The notes beneath the pieces were generated by a model. That model saw only the letters and a program-made list of their open reading frames with translations. It made no database searches and had not been told where the DNA came from. A stretch of 64,000 nt of DNA from Zobellia galactanivorans. GTDB taxonomy: Bacteria; Bacteroidota; Bacteroidia; Flavobacteriales; Flavobacteriaceae. This document shows, in pieces, positions 42,096 through 50,298 of the stretch (positions are counted from its first letter, which is position 1; every line of letters begins with the position of its first letter). The translations under genes and the position numbers were made by a program. The stretch spans positions 4,894,501 to 4,958,500 of the forward strand of contig NC_015844.1 of assembly GCF_000973105.1 (NCBI RefSeq), given 5' to 3'.

Positions 42096-42107
42096 TAAAA
42101 AAACGCA

Positions 42108-42749
42108 ATGAATATAGATAACAGATCATCTCAATTTTGGAATTGGTTCAATAGCAACAAAGCGAAATACGAGTATACTTTGGCCAATTTGAATTCACTA
42201 CATCAAGGCGAAATTGATGAAGCAATGAATGTTTTTGAAGAAAAATTGCACGTATACAATGAAAACATTTGGTTTAGAATGGGGGGAGAAAAACCATATG
42301 AACTATTAATAACGGCTGAAGGGAATGTAGAACAATTTGATGCTGTAATCGACCTGGTAAATAGCGCCCATACGATAGAAAACTGGAAAATCATACCCTT
42401 TATACAAGCTCGGGATATTTCTAAGTTTAACTACAGGCTTGACGATTTTGAACTTACCGAAAAAGATGTCTTTTTTACCTATACAGAAAATCTAAGTGGT
42501 GAAAATGGCTATTATTTGGAAACCATGTTCTACGTAACCGATGACAAATTTATCAATGATGATTCTTTTAAATCTTCTATCATTAGAATTGCAGAGACGG
42601 CACTTGGCGAATACGATTTTGCCAAAATCATTGGTTTTATAGATGTTGAAAAAGTCTCCAATACATACTCCGAACACAAAAGCGAAATGCTACCCATATA
42701 TAAGTTAAAAGACATTTCAGAAAGTATTAAAAATAAACTACGGGAATAA
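42108..42749 (+). CDS. Hypothetical cytoplasmic protein
   Basis: The 213-residue acidic protein has no signal or membrane segment. It opens with SSQFWNWFNSNKAKYEYTLA, and the middle contains GGEKPYELLITAEGN and AHTIENWKIIPFIQARD. The overall look, an alpha-beta protein with aromatic residues, is like small immunity-type or DUF proteins. No family is recognised. It is flanked by repeat copies on both sides. Confidence 0.65.
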   Translation: MNIDNRSSQFWNWFNSNKAKYEYTLANLNSLHQGEIDEAMNVFEEKLHVYNENIWFRMGGEKPYELLITAEGNVEQFDAVIDLVNSAHTIENWKIIPFIQARDISKFNYRLDDFELTEKDVFFTYTENLSGENGYYLETMFYVTDDKFINDDSFKSSIIRIAETALGEYDFAKIIGFIDVEKVSNTYSEHKSEMLPIYKLKDISESIKNKLRE

Positions 42750-42796
42750 CAAGCATAGCTAGCAAAGGTAAATCAAGTCTTCAGCTGGAGCGAGCG

Positions 42797-42846
42797 TCCC
42801 GCACCCATTTCGAAGGAGGGGCAAGGTGGAAGATACGCCCGCCATG
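42797..42846 (+). repeat. Possible degenerate repeat fragment
   Basis: CCCGCACCCATTTCGAAGG then AGGGGCAAGGTGGAAGATACG resembles the left part of the dispersed repeat (CCCC...TTTGAAGGGGC) at low similarity. It lies in the gap between two hypothetical genes, as other copies do. Confidence 0.35.
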
Positions 42847-42985
42847 GTACGCACCCCACTTATCACATCAATCGGATTCGAGGGTTAGTTTTACGTAAGT
42901 TCCTTTTTTCCAGTTGAAAAACCTAGGGTATAGCGATGGTGATTTCCGAAAAAAAATATAATTTACGATAGAAACGCCCTTTGTT

Positions 42986-43597
42986 ATGATTAGAAGAACA
43001 TCAGGAAAGTTTGCGCAAAACTACGAAGCAAAAAAGTACGCCCGACCAAAGTCCGCCACCGACAAACCCGATAAGGCAGCCGACCCTTCGGCCGAGTTTA
43101 GGCTTCTGCAGGCTTCCTACCTGAACGAGCTTGTAGAAGCTGCCGAATACAAGGTAGTTACAAAAAAGAAGAAGAAATTGTTTTGGACGGTTAAAGAAGA
43201 AGTTGTTGTCGATAATTATAAAGACTTCTTAAAATCGAAAACAAGCTTGGTCGGCGCATTGAACGATCGAGCCTTTTTAATGTTCGATGACCTTCAAAAT
43301 TTTCTAAAGCAAAAAGGAATACACATAACGAATAGTTTGACCGAAGAGGCCCGGCAAAAATTTAGGACACGGGACGAACATCCTATTTTGATCAATTACC
43401 AAACCGCCAAGAAGCTCGCAGAGCAATTAAAACACCTGAATATAACGGACGAAGACCTGCGCAAGGCCGATACCGACAACTTGCATCAATTAAATGAAAG
43501 CCTTTTCGAAAAGCAGCGTTCGGAAGTAAAGATGTTTGAACAGGCAGTCAACGAAATCGAGAAAGACGCCATCTTATTGGTTAGGATTAGGGATTAA
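42986..43597 (+). CDS. Hypothetical charged helical protein
   Basis: The 203-residue, Lys/Glu-rich protein has mostly helical content: a basic N-terminus (RRTSGKFAQNYEAKKYARPK), a KKKKKLF stretch near 60, and a long amphipathic C-terminal helix (SLFEKQRSEVKMFEQAVNE). No family is recognised and there is no signal peptide. It is followed by a repeat copy. Confidence 0.6.
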   Translation: MIRRTSGKFAQNYEAKKYARPKSATDKPDKAADPSAEFRLLQASYLNELVEAAEYKVVTKKKKKLFWTVKEEVVVDNYKDFLKSKTSLVGALNDRAFLMFDDLQNFLKQKGIHITNSLTEEARQKFRTRDEHPILINYQTAKKLAEQLKHLNITDEDLRKADTDNLHQLNESLFEKQRSEVKMFEQAVNEIEKDAILLVRIRD

Positions 43598-43644
43598 TGT
43601 GCCCCTCTTCCCAACTAACACGAATGTACCATTTAAAAAACCGT

Positions 43645-43765
43645 CCAAAACACCCCCCTCCTGGAGGAGCCCGTAAGGCGGGGGATGCTACCCTTAACGT
43701 TTGTACTTCCTAAAATGCTTCTATTATGGAGTCAGAGACACGGTATTCCTTCCCATCTATATAAT
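43645..43765 (+). repeat. Dispersed intergenic repeat, copy 9
   Basis: CACCCCCCTCCTGGAGGAGC forms a left inverted core, then AGGCGGGGGATGCTACCC. The right arm includes CTTCTATTATGGAGTCAGAG and CACGGTATTCC, diverged from other copies. It is the last copy seen in the window on the right side, before the alpha/beta-hydrolase lipoprotein gene. Confidence 0.5.
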
Positions 43766-43818
43766 AATTGCCCTCACTGAAACGTTGGCTATAATCCAAT
43801 CATTTATAAAAACCGTAC

Positions 43819-44871
43819 ATGAAAGCCATTGCCCAGGCCTTTTGCGCCTTATTGATCTTGACCGCTTGTTCCGAAGATGCCATTGAAGATCCCCTTCCCA
43901 CCTTACCCTCTGCTGAAAACGAACTTCAAGGCCCCATTGCAAAACCCTTGGGCGGCTATGGGAGCGATGGTACCTATACGGTGGCAAAGACCACATTTGA
44001 AAGTCCTATCTACGAAGGGAAAAATGTAGAAATATTCTATCCCCAAGAAGCCACTGAAGCTTTACCCACCATCTTCTATTCGCATCCTTACGGAGGTGAG
44101 GAAAGTGAATATAACATCGGACTGTATGAGTTTATAGCCAAAAAGGGATATGCCGTGGTCTTCGCGCCCTATCCCACGACCGGGGTATCGGTCGACGAAC
44201 GCTACGAGACCTTATGGGAAAGTTTTAAAAAGGCCGCAACCGATTATCCCGATATTATCGATACGGAAAAAGTCGGTTTTATGGGACACTCCTTCGGCGG
44301 CGGGGCATCATTTAGCCTGGCCTACAAAGGTTTTGTAGAAGAGGGCTGGGGCGAAAACGGCAGGTTTATTTTTGCCATGGCCCAATGGTTTTCCTACCAA
44401 CTCTCCGATACCCAGTTAGACCATTTTCCATCGAACACAAAACTTATCACACAGGTCTATGACGATGATGTAACCAACGACCATAGAATGGCCATTGATA
44501 TTTTTAAGAACATCAACATAGCCGATGCGGAAAAGGACTTTATCTTGATCAAAAGCAGTGTTTTGAACGACTATACCTATTCGGCCGAACACAATCTGCC
44601 CAATACGAAGTCGGCCTACGATGCCTATGATTATTATGGGATTTACAGACTCTTAGATGCCATGATCGATTATAGCTTTAACGGAAACCTTGAAGGAAAG
44701 AAGGTCGCCTTGGGCAACGGCTCCCTAGAGCAAATAAGCATGCCCAGTTACGATGGGCAGGCACTGGAACCCTTGGTCGTAACCGATGATCCCACACCAA
44801 ATTACCCACAGTCAAAATACTTGTTTAAATGCGCCTCATTGAAAAACCCAAGGAGCGCCCATTGTGAATAA
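43819..44871 (+). CDS. Alpha/beta-hydrolase lipoprotein
   Basis: The 350-residue lipoprotein (LLILTAC, C17) has an alpha/beta-hydrolase fold of the chlorophyllase/platelet-activating-factor acetylhydrolase sort: VEIFYPQE, TIFYSHPYGG as oxyanion region, nucleophile Ser in GFMGHSFGGGAS (about residues 152-163), and a late Asp region VYDDDVTNDHR. The substrate is an ester of unknown kind. A hairpin terminator follows at about 44937. Confidence 0.8.
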   Translation: MKAIAQAFCALLILTACSEDAIEDPLPTLPSAENELQGPIAKPLGGYGSDGTYTVAKTTFESPIYEGKNVEIFYPQEATEALPTIFYSHPYGGEESEYNIGLYEFIAKKGYAVVFAPYPTTGVSVDERYETLWESFKKAATDYPDIIDTEKVGFMGHSFGGGASFSLAYKGFVEEGWGENGRFIFAMAQWFSYQLSDTQLDHFPSNTKLITQVYDDDVTNDHRMAIDIFKNINIADAEKDFILIKSSVLNDYTYSAEHNLPNTKSAYDAYDYYGIYRLLDAMIDYSFNGNLEGKKVALGNGSLEQISMPSYDGQALEPLVVTDDPTPNYPQSKYLFKCASLKNPRSAHCE

Positions 44872-44935
44872 GGGTGGGGCAGGACCTGAGTGGGACCGAT
44901 CGTGTCCAACACGTTCTATTTATTTTAAGATATAG

Positions 44936-44962
44936 ATAAAGGCCCCATTCCGGGGCTTTTTA
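44936..44962 (+). terminator. Intrinsic terminator
   Basis: AAAGGCCCC pairs with GGGGCTTTT across a short ATTCC loop and is followed by T residues. It ends the alpha/beta-hydrolase lipoprotein transcript. Confidence 0.7.
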
Positions 44963-45119
44963 CTCGAATAACCTCCCCTTCATTATACTCCGGGTTTTAA
45001 ATTGAAAATGGCTAGGATCCCACAATTTATTTAACTTGTGCCCATAACCCTACGAAGAAAACCGACGGAATACCTAAGACGTTTAATCGCGTGGGCGCAT
45101 ATACCAAAAGCCAAGATAG

Positions 45120-45920
45120 ATGAAAACCTGCCTAAGCAAAATCCTACTATTCATTAGCCTATTCCTTTCCCTAGGCACATATGGCCAAGACCCCATTTTT
45201 ACGGAATACAAGGTCAAGGAATTTTCGTTTCAAGGACATGAGGCCAAAATAGTCTTTCCCAACACAGGAAACGCCAACCGTTATTGGATTTGGAGAGCAA
45301 GATTCTGGGGCCATGAACCGCAAGTCGACAAAGCCCTTTTGGAAAAAGGTTTTCACGTGGTATATGTTGATGTGTCCGATCTATTTGGGAGCAAGACGGC
45401 CGTGGACCTGTGGAACGACTTCTATACGTTTTGCACTTCGGAATACGGACTCCATAAAAAAGTGGTTTTAGAGGGAATGAGCCGAGGGGGACTGATCGTC
45501 TATAATTGGGCCTCACAAAACACCGACAAGGTATTCGCCATTTATGCCGACGCCCCGGTCTGCGATATTAAAAGCTGGCCAGGAGGCATGTTTAGCGGAG
45601 AGGGGAGTCCCCAAGCCTGGAAACGCTGCCTGGAAGCCTATGGCCTAGATGCCGATTCGGTCAAAGACTTTGATGATATCCCCATAAACAATAGTGTAAA
45701 AGTGGCCAAAGCCGGTATTCCGGTAATGCATGTATATGGAGATGCCGATGTAGTAGTACCTTACGGGGAAAATACGGCCCTACTTGCCAAGAACTTCAAG
45801 GAAGCAGGAGGCCACATTGAACTCATCGGAAAAAAAGGGGTTGGCCATCATCCCCATTCCTTAAAAGATCCTTCTCCTATCGTTGATTTTATATTACAAA
45901 GTGTAACTTACAAAGAATAG
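45120..45920 (+). CDS. Secreted alpha/beta-hydrolase
   Basis: The 266-residue protein has a signal peptide (cleavage after GTYGQ, residue 23). The hydrolase core has HVVYVDVSDLFGS, the nucleophile Ser in VVLEGMSRGGLIV (about 117-129), DADVVVPYGENTAL with the acid residue and GVGHHPHSL with the catalytic His. The family is the alpha/beta-hydrolase type often found with carbohydrate esterases and carboxyl hydrolases. Substrate unknown. Confidence 0.8.
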   Translation: MKTCLSKILLFISLFLSLGTYGQDPIFTEYKVKEFSFQGHEAKIVFPNTGNANRYWIWRARFWGHEPQVDKALLEKGFHVVYVDVSDLFGSKTAVDLWNDFYTFCTSEYGLHKKVVLEGMSRGGLIVYNWASQNTDKVFAIYADAPVCDIKSWPGGMFSGEGSPQAWKRCLEAYGLDADSVKDFDDIPINNSVKVAKAGIPVMHVYGDADVVVPYGENTALLAKNFKEAGGHIELIGKKGVGHHPHSLKDPSPIVDFILQSVTYKE

Positions 45921-46193
45921 CCCAAACCGGGTATCCGCGCCGAAACGAAAGGCCAAGAATCCCCCCTTCATGGGACATTCCGGTTTTAAAACGGAACCAC
46001 TGGAAAAATTGGGGGCGGCCGATTAAACTTTACCCTAAAAATACCGTCCAATAGGGGAGGACGCATCGGTCCTTTTAGGGCTTTTGAAGGAAGTCCGCAG
46101 CTAGTCGGCAGGAGTAAATCACCCAAAAAAAGCCTTAACAAACTATAATAAAGCGATTTACCCCTGCATATTTAATTTAGAAAAATAACAAAA

Positions 46194-46919
46194 ATGGGAA
46201 TAGTAGAGACCCTCATCAAAAAGATACTGGAGAAAGGAAGGATCGTAGAAAAATTGAAGCTCTCCGAATCGGTTTATAAAATCCGAATAACAAGCAAGCA
46301 CATTAAAGACGTTGATTTTACCCCCGGATATTTTATACGACTAGGGGTCGGTATCGGCCAAGAGGAAATTGCCTTAAAGGATAAGGTAAGAAGCTATAGC
46401 GTTTGGGCCATTGACAGGGAAAACGAGACCATAGATCTGGCCATTGCCACCCACAGCAGGGGAATAGGGGCAGTGTGGGCCGAAACTTGCCAAACGGATA
46501 CCGAGGTACACTTCAAGTGGAAAAAGGGAAATTTTCTTTTAGACGATAGTGCCGACAGTTACTTGATGATCGGCGATCTATCGGCTTTATCGCATCTCTA
46601 TGTGATAAAACGACATTTGCCAGAGGAAAAGCAGGTGGAAAGCATTATTTATAATCACGACCTAAGCGAAATGTTTCCCGATATTGATGGAAGCACGCCC
46701 TTTCGTTTTTTCGAAATGCCCGAAAATCCCGCAGAAGAGGTCTTGACCGAACTAAGACCCTTACTAAAAAAAATGCAGGGCAGAAAGATGGTCTATATTG
46801 CGGGCGACAGTAGGTTGTGCGTTGCCTTGAACAAATACTTTAGAAAGGAATTGAATTGGGATACGAAGCAAATCAAGACCAAGCCTTTTTGGAACCCTGA
46901 TAAAAAAGGATTGGAGTAA
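46194..46919 (+). CDS. Siderophore-interacting protein (FAD-linked reductase)
   Basis: The 241-residue protein has an FAD-binding N-terminal barrel (VDFTPGYFIRLGVG, KVRSYSVWAID, residues about 40-90) and a SIP C-terminal domain (SYLMIGDLSALSHLY near 122, MVYIAGDSRLCVALNKYF near 198). Family members reduce Fe(III)-siderophores in the cytoplasm with NAD(P)H. No siderophore transport genes are adjacent. A DUF4405 membrane gene and a Fur-type repressor follow, in line with a metal-responsive setting. Confidence 0.82.
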   Translation: MGIVETLIKKILEKGRIVEKLKLSESVYKIRITSKHIKDVDFTPGYFIRLGVGIGQEEIALKDKVRSYSVWAIDRENETIDLAIATHSRGIGAVWAETCQTDTEVHFKWKKGNFLLDDSADSYLMIGDLSALSHLYVIKRHLPEEKQVESIIYNHDLSEMFPDIDGSTPFRFFEMPENPAEEVLTELRPLLKKMQGRKMVYIAGDSRLCVALNKYFRKELNWDTKQIKTKPFWNPDKKGLE

Positions 46920-47075
46920 AGACGTCCGAAGGGTGATTTTATGTGTCGCTTTTTAGGTTCGGGTTTCACATTTACCATTTATCCCTATACTTTAACCTTT
47001 ACTTGAATGGATTTTAAACACATATTTGCGAGTTTCACCCCCATCATATGAAATATATTTTAAAGGCCTAAAGCA

Positions 47076-47849
47076 ATGAACGAGACTTCCAAAACCAAGA
47101 AAACGTCCAAGGTAAGAGTATATGTGGATTTGTTCTTTTTTACCCTTATGGTCTTAGTGCTCATTCCTCAAACTACAGGGATTCCTCTTCATGAATGGGC
47201 CAGTTTTATCATTATCCTCCCTTTTTTTTTACACCTCATTATTAATTGGAATTGGATCGCTACGAATTCGAAAAAATTCTTTCAAAGGGGATCCAACAAA
47301 ACCCGATTCGATTATGTCCTAAACTGGACCCTCTATTTTTTTATGATTGTCATAACGGTTTCCGGTATCGTTATTTCAGAGGCCGCTTTGCCCGTTTTTG
47401 GAATCCATTTTGAACCCGACCCGTTTTGGACAAAAATCCATAACCTTAGCGCCACCCTCTTTATGCCTGTCTTTGGTATTCATATCGCCTTGCATTGGCG
47501 ATGGATCCTCGGTGCTTTCAGCAAATTTAAATTTAAGTCCGATTTACACCATTTGACCGAAGTGGGCACCATCATATCAAAACGTATGCTCCAGCTACTA
47601 CTGTTGATTTGTTTAAGTATTGTTCTGTCTTTAACAGTGTATTTATTTGAATTCAGCGAATGGGCCGAAGGTTTTAGAACAAGTGCGGAAAGCAACTCGG
47701 GACAAGAGCCCGGAGGACCGGGCATGGGTTGGATGAGATATGTTTTACCCTTGGTCAAGGTTACCGTACTTACTGGTGTTCCGGCACTTATTGCGGGGGG
47801 CATCATACGACTCAAAAGGAAACTTCGAGGGAAGGAAATCCATTCTTAA
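47076..47849 (+). CDS. DUF4405-type cytochrome b-like membrane protein
   Basis: The 257-residue protein has five to six transmembrane helices. His residues on helices (HEWASFIIILPFFLHLIINW and HNLSATLFMPVFGIHIALHW) are spaced as in cytochrome b561-like haem ligands, which fits DUF4405. The C-terminal part has a loop with SNSGQEPGGPGMGW and a last helix. It may relay electrons across the membrane. It ends 4 bp from the convergent Fur-type gene. Confidence 0.75.
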   Translation: MNETSKTKKTSKVRVYVDLFFFTLMVLVLIPQTTGIPLHEWASFIIILPFFLHLIINWNWIATNSKKFFQRGSNKTRFDYVLNWTLYFFMIVITVSGIVISEAALPVFGIHFEPDPFWTKIHNLSATLFMPVFGIHIALHWRWILGAFSKFKFKSDLHHLTEVGTIISKRMLQLLLLICLSIVLSLTVYLFEFSEWAEGFRTSAESNSGQEPGGPGMGWMRYVLPLVKVTVLTGVPALIAGGIIRLKRKLRGKEIHS

Positions 47850-47852
47850 AAT

Positions 47853-48227
47853 TTAAGCACAATCTTTACAAACCCCAATAAGTACACAATTCACACTTTC
47901 CACTTCATAGCCCTTAGCTATGGTGAAATTTACGGGAAGGGGCAAGCATTCTATGGTCTCGCAATTTTTGCAGCGAAAATGAAAATGGTGCAAGGGTTTT
48001 TCGTTCTCGTCGCACTTTAAACACAGGGCGAAATATTGCTTCCCGTCGTCGGCTACTACTCTATGTAAAACCCCGTCCTCACAAAAGCGGTTCAGCACCC
48101 TGTAAATTGTAGCTCTGTCAATGGCGACATCTATTTTCTTCGCAATGGCATCAGGACTCATGGCCTTGGTACTGGAACTCAAAACGGAAAGTACCGCCTC
48201 CTTTGTGGGCGTATTTCTTCTTTTCAT
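47853..48227 (-). CDS. Fur-family metal-responsive repressor
   Basis: The 124-residue protein has an N-terminal winged helix (TKEAVLSVLSSSTKAMSPDA, RATIYRVLNRF) and a Zn-binding C-terminal half with H80, H81, H83 (LHHFHFRC), C86-x2-C89 and C120-x2-C123. This short form is typical of Fur/Zur-like repressors of Bacteroidota. It could be Zur or another subtype. It is divergent from a TrxR-like flavoprotein, with two matching candidate operators between the genes. Confidence 0.85.
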   Translation of the reverse strand: MKRRNTPTKEAVLSVLSSSTKAMSPDAIAKKIDVAIDRATIYRVLNRFCEDGVLHRVVADDGKQYFALCLKCDENEKPLHHFHFRCKNCETIECLPLPVNFTIAKGYEVESVNCVLIGVCKDCA

Positions 48228-48251
48228 AGTATAAAATTACATATAAATAAA

Positions 48252-48274
48252 TTAATGCGATGTTGTTGCAATTA
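48252..48274. promoter_or_regulatory. Candidate Fur-family operator A
   Basis: TTAATGCGATGTTGTTGCAA followed by TTA is a loose inverted repeat (AATGC ... GCAATT). Its twin lies at 48303-48325. The site is 25 bp before the Fur-type start. Confidence 0.45.
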
Positions 48275-48302
48275 TATAAAAAACGCATATATTCGTCAAA
48301 AG

Positions 48303-48325
48303 TTTAATGCGACTATTTTGCATTT
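48303..48325. promoter_or_regulatory. Candidate Fur-family operator B
   Basis: TTTAATGCGACTATTTTGCA then TTTA repeats the pattern of site A (TTAATGCGA ... TTGCA-TT) and forms AATGC-N9-GCATT. It lies about 20 bp before the flavoprotein ATG, suitable for repression of that gene. Confidence 0.45.
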
Positions 48326-48346
48326 ACAAATAAAATCCATCTTGCA

Positions 48347-49255
48347 ATGAACAGTACCGCACATTTTGAAATAATAGTTGTCGGAGGAAGTTACGCCGGT
48401 CTTTCCGCGGCAATGGCCTTAGGTCGTTCCTTACGAAGCGTATTGCTCATCGATAGTGGCTTGCCCTGTAATCGGTACACCCCACACGCCCATAATTTTA
48501 TTACCCATGACGGGGTAAAACCAAGTAACATATCAGAACAAGCCAAATCCCAGGTATTAAATTACCCCTCCGTTACGTTTATTGATGATGTTGCCATACA
48601 GGGAGTTAAAAGCGACCCAGGTTTTCGGATCTTCACGAAGAAAGGAAAGGAGTTTACCGCAAAAAAATTGATTTTTGCCACAGGAATCAAGGATACAATG
48701 CCCGATATATATAATTTTTCCTCTTGCTGGGGAATATCTGTTGTGCATTGCCCGTACTGCCATGGATATGAAATCCGTCATAAAAAAACAGCGATAATAA
48801 GCAATGGGGAACAAGCGATGCACTTGGCATCACTCGTTCTTAATCTCACGAAAGACCTTGTTATCTTAACCTCGGGAAAAGCAAATTTCAATACCGATCA
48901 AATCTTGAAGCTTACCAAAAACAACATAACGCTAATTGAAAAGGAGGTCGCTGGAATCGAACATGAAAATGGCTATATTAAAAATGTTGTATTTAAGGAC
49001 AATAGCAAAGAAGATTTTCATGCCGCATATGCAAGCCTTCCGTTCACACAGAGCTCCGATATACCTGATTTATTAGGTTGCCAACTGAATGAACAGGGGC
49101 TTATAAAAGTCGATGGCATGCAAAAAACTACTGTTGATGGGGTATTTGCTTGCGGTGACAACAGTCTAAGGGCCCGTTCCATAGCCAATGCGGTCTCTAC
49201 GGGAAATATGGCCGGGGCCATGGCAAATATGGAGCTCGCCCAGGAAGAATTTTAA
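48347..49255 (+). CDS. Thioredoxin-reductase-like FAD/NAD(P) oxidoreductase
   Basis: The 302-residue protein has the FAD-binding GGSYAGLSAAMALGRS start (residues 13-28), the redox pair C135-x2-C138 in HCPYCHGYE, and the FAD-binding late block VFACGDNSL (about 266-274). This HCPYCHGYE variant marks a group of TrxR-like proteins in Bacteroidota and actinobacteria, whose partner is often not thioredoxin. The gene shares an operon with a small HMA-like protein and a methyltransferase, and probably answers to the divergent Fur-type repressor. Confidence 0.85.
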   Translation: MNSTAHFEIIVVGGSYAGLSAAMALGRSLRSVLLIDSGLPCNRYTPHAHNFITHDGVKPSNISEQAKSQVLNYPSVTFIDDVAIQGVKSDPGFRIFTKKGKEFTAKKLIFATGIKDTMPDIYNFSSCWGISVVHCPYCHGYEIRHKKTAIISNGEQAMHLASLVLNLTKDLVILTSGKANFNTDQILKLTKNNITLIEKEVAGIEHENGYIKNVVFKDNSKEDFHAAYASLPFTQSSDIPDLLGCQLNEQGLIKVDGMQKTTVDGVFACGDNSLRARSIANAVSTGNMAGAMANMELAQEEF

Positions 49256-49277
49256 GATCATTGTAAAGAATAAGGTT

Positions 49278-49523
49278 ATGGTTGAAGTTTTGATTACCAA
49301 TATTGAAAAAATTTCAAAAGCAAAGAGAATGGTTAAACTGCTTGAAAAGGAATTCGACCAGTTAAAAATTGATTATGACATGAATGAAACGAAATTAGCC
49401 TATCCTTGCGGTCATACGATATTGCGCATCGAAGGGCGACATATTTACACAAAAGAAATAATCTCAACAATTGAGAGAGAAGGTATTCTTTGCGAACTTA
49501 TCAAGGATGAAATTTGTAGATAA
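49278..49523 (+). CDS. Small HMA/ferredoxin-like fold protein
   Basis: ATG 49278 lies 22 bp after the flavoprotein stop and is chosen over an out-of-context longer frame. The 81-residue protein shows a beta-alpha-beta-beta-alpha-beta pattern (VEVLITNIEKISKAKRMVKL, AYPCGHTILRIEGRHI, IISTIEREGILCELI). It resembles heavy-metal-associated domains in size and order, but lacks the usual CxxC. Cys residues at 44 (PCGH) and near the end (C75, C80) might bind metal. Function unknown, linked to the Fur-controlled operon. Confidence 0.6.
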   Translation: MVEVLITNIEKISKAKRMVKLLEKEFDQLKIDYDMNETKLAYPCGHTILRIEGRHIYTKEIISTIEREGILCELIKDEICR

Positions 49524-49534
49524 AAAGGGAAAGT

Positions 49535-50137
49535 ATGTCTGAGTTTTGGGAAGATAGTTTTTTAGACAAACAAGAAATGTGGGGGTTTAAACCGGCTAAG
49601 TCCGCTTTGTTGGCCCTAGATTTTTTTGATGGGCCATCGGTTAAAAATATACTCATCCCAGGTATCGGTTATGGTCGGAATGCGCAAATATTCAGATCAA
49701 AAGGTATACAGGTCACTGGCATAGAAATATCCAAAACCGCTATTGAATTGGCCCGAAAGCACTTCGGCGAAGCAATGGTTATACATCACGGTTCCGTAAC
49801 CGACATGCCTTTTGACGACAAAAAATACGACGGAATCTTTTGTCATGCCCTAATCCACCTATTAAATCCAAGCCAAAGGGCTAAGCTTATAAGGGACTGT
49901 TATGACCAACTAGCCGATAAGGGCCATATGGTGTTTACGGCCATAACAAAGACCGCTCCCAATTTTGGAAAAGGAAAATTGCTGGGCAAGGATTGTTATG
50001 AGTTTCACCAGGGTGTGCCCATATTCTTTTACGACACCGAAGCAGTGAAAGCCGAGTTCGATAAAGTTGGACTCTGTGAAATTATAGAGGTAGACGAAAA
50101 CCAACCCATGTTTTTGATACGGTGTAAGAAGGCCTGA
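49535..50137 (+). CDS. Class I SAM-dependent methyltransferase
   Basis: The 200-residue protein has SAM-binding motif I ILIPGIGYGRNAQIF (residues 38-52), motif II GIEIS, and post-motif FDDKKYDGIFCHALIHLLNP. Members of this Bacteroidota-type clade are related to tellurite- or thiol-methyltransferases (TehB/TPMT-like). Being directly downstream of a redox flavoprotein and a metal-like domain supports a role in metalloid or thiol handling, but this is inference. Confidence 0.8.
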   Translation: MSEFWEDSFLDKQEMWGFKPAKSALLALDFFDGPSVKNILIPGIGYGRNAQIFRSKGIQVTGIEISKTAIELARKHFGEAMVIHHGSVTDMPFDDKKYDGIFCHALIHLLNPSQRAKLIRDCYDQLADKGHMVFTAITKTAPNFGKGKLLGKDCYEFHQGVPIFFYDTEAVKAEFDKVGLCEIIEVDENQPMFLIRCKKA

Positions 50138-50243
50138 TCATCCGATTCCATAGATTTTAGATCGATATAAAGCTTGGCCATCTTCAGGGTCAAGCTTTTA
50201 TTTTGTTTATTTCCATAATTGCCCCTTAATTTTTTTCTATTTA

Positions 50244-50289
50244 CGTAACCAGTTACGAAAAATGATTTACATTTGCGTAACCAGTTACA
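50244..50289. promoter_or_regulatory. Paired MarR operators
   Basis: CGTAACCAGTTACG (50244-50257) is a perfect palindrome. A second copy, CGTAACCAGTTACA, sits at 50276-50289, 32 bp downstream, close to three helical turns. The second ends 9 bp before the MarR ATG, and the two sites cover the likely promoter. Confidence 0.75.
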
Positions 50290-50298
50290 TATAAATTT

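Noticed and set aside
19919-43765. CRISPR array or integron attC array
   Set aside because: Repeats are kilobases apart, diverged, longer than CRISPR repeats, and no cas or integrase gene is present. attC core sites were not recognised.
45955-46110. Stretch with CCCCCCTTCATGGG and GGGGGCGGCC that looks like the dispersed repeat
   Set aside because: The order and spacing of the G/C blocks do not match the other copies and the right arm is missing, so I did not count it.
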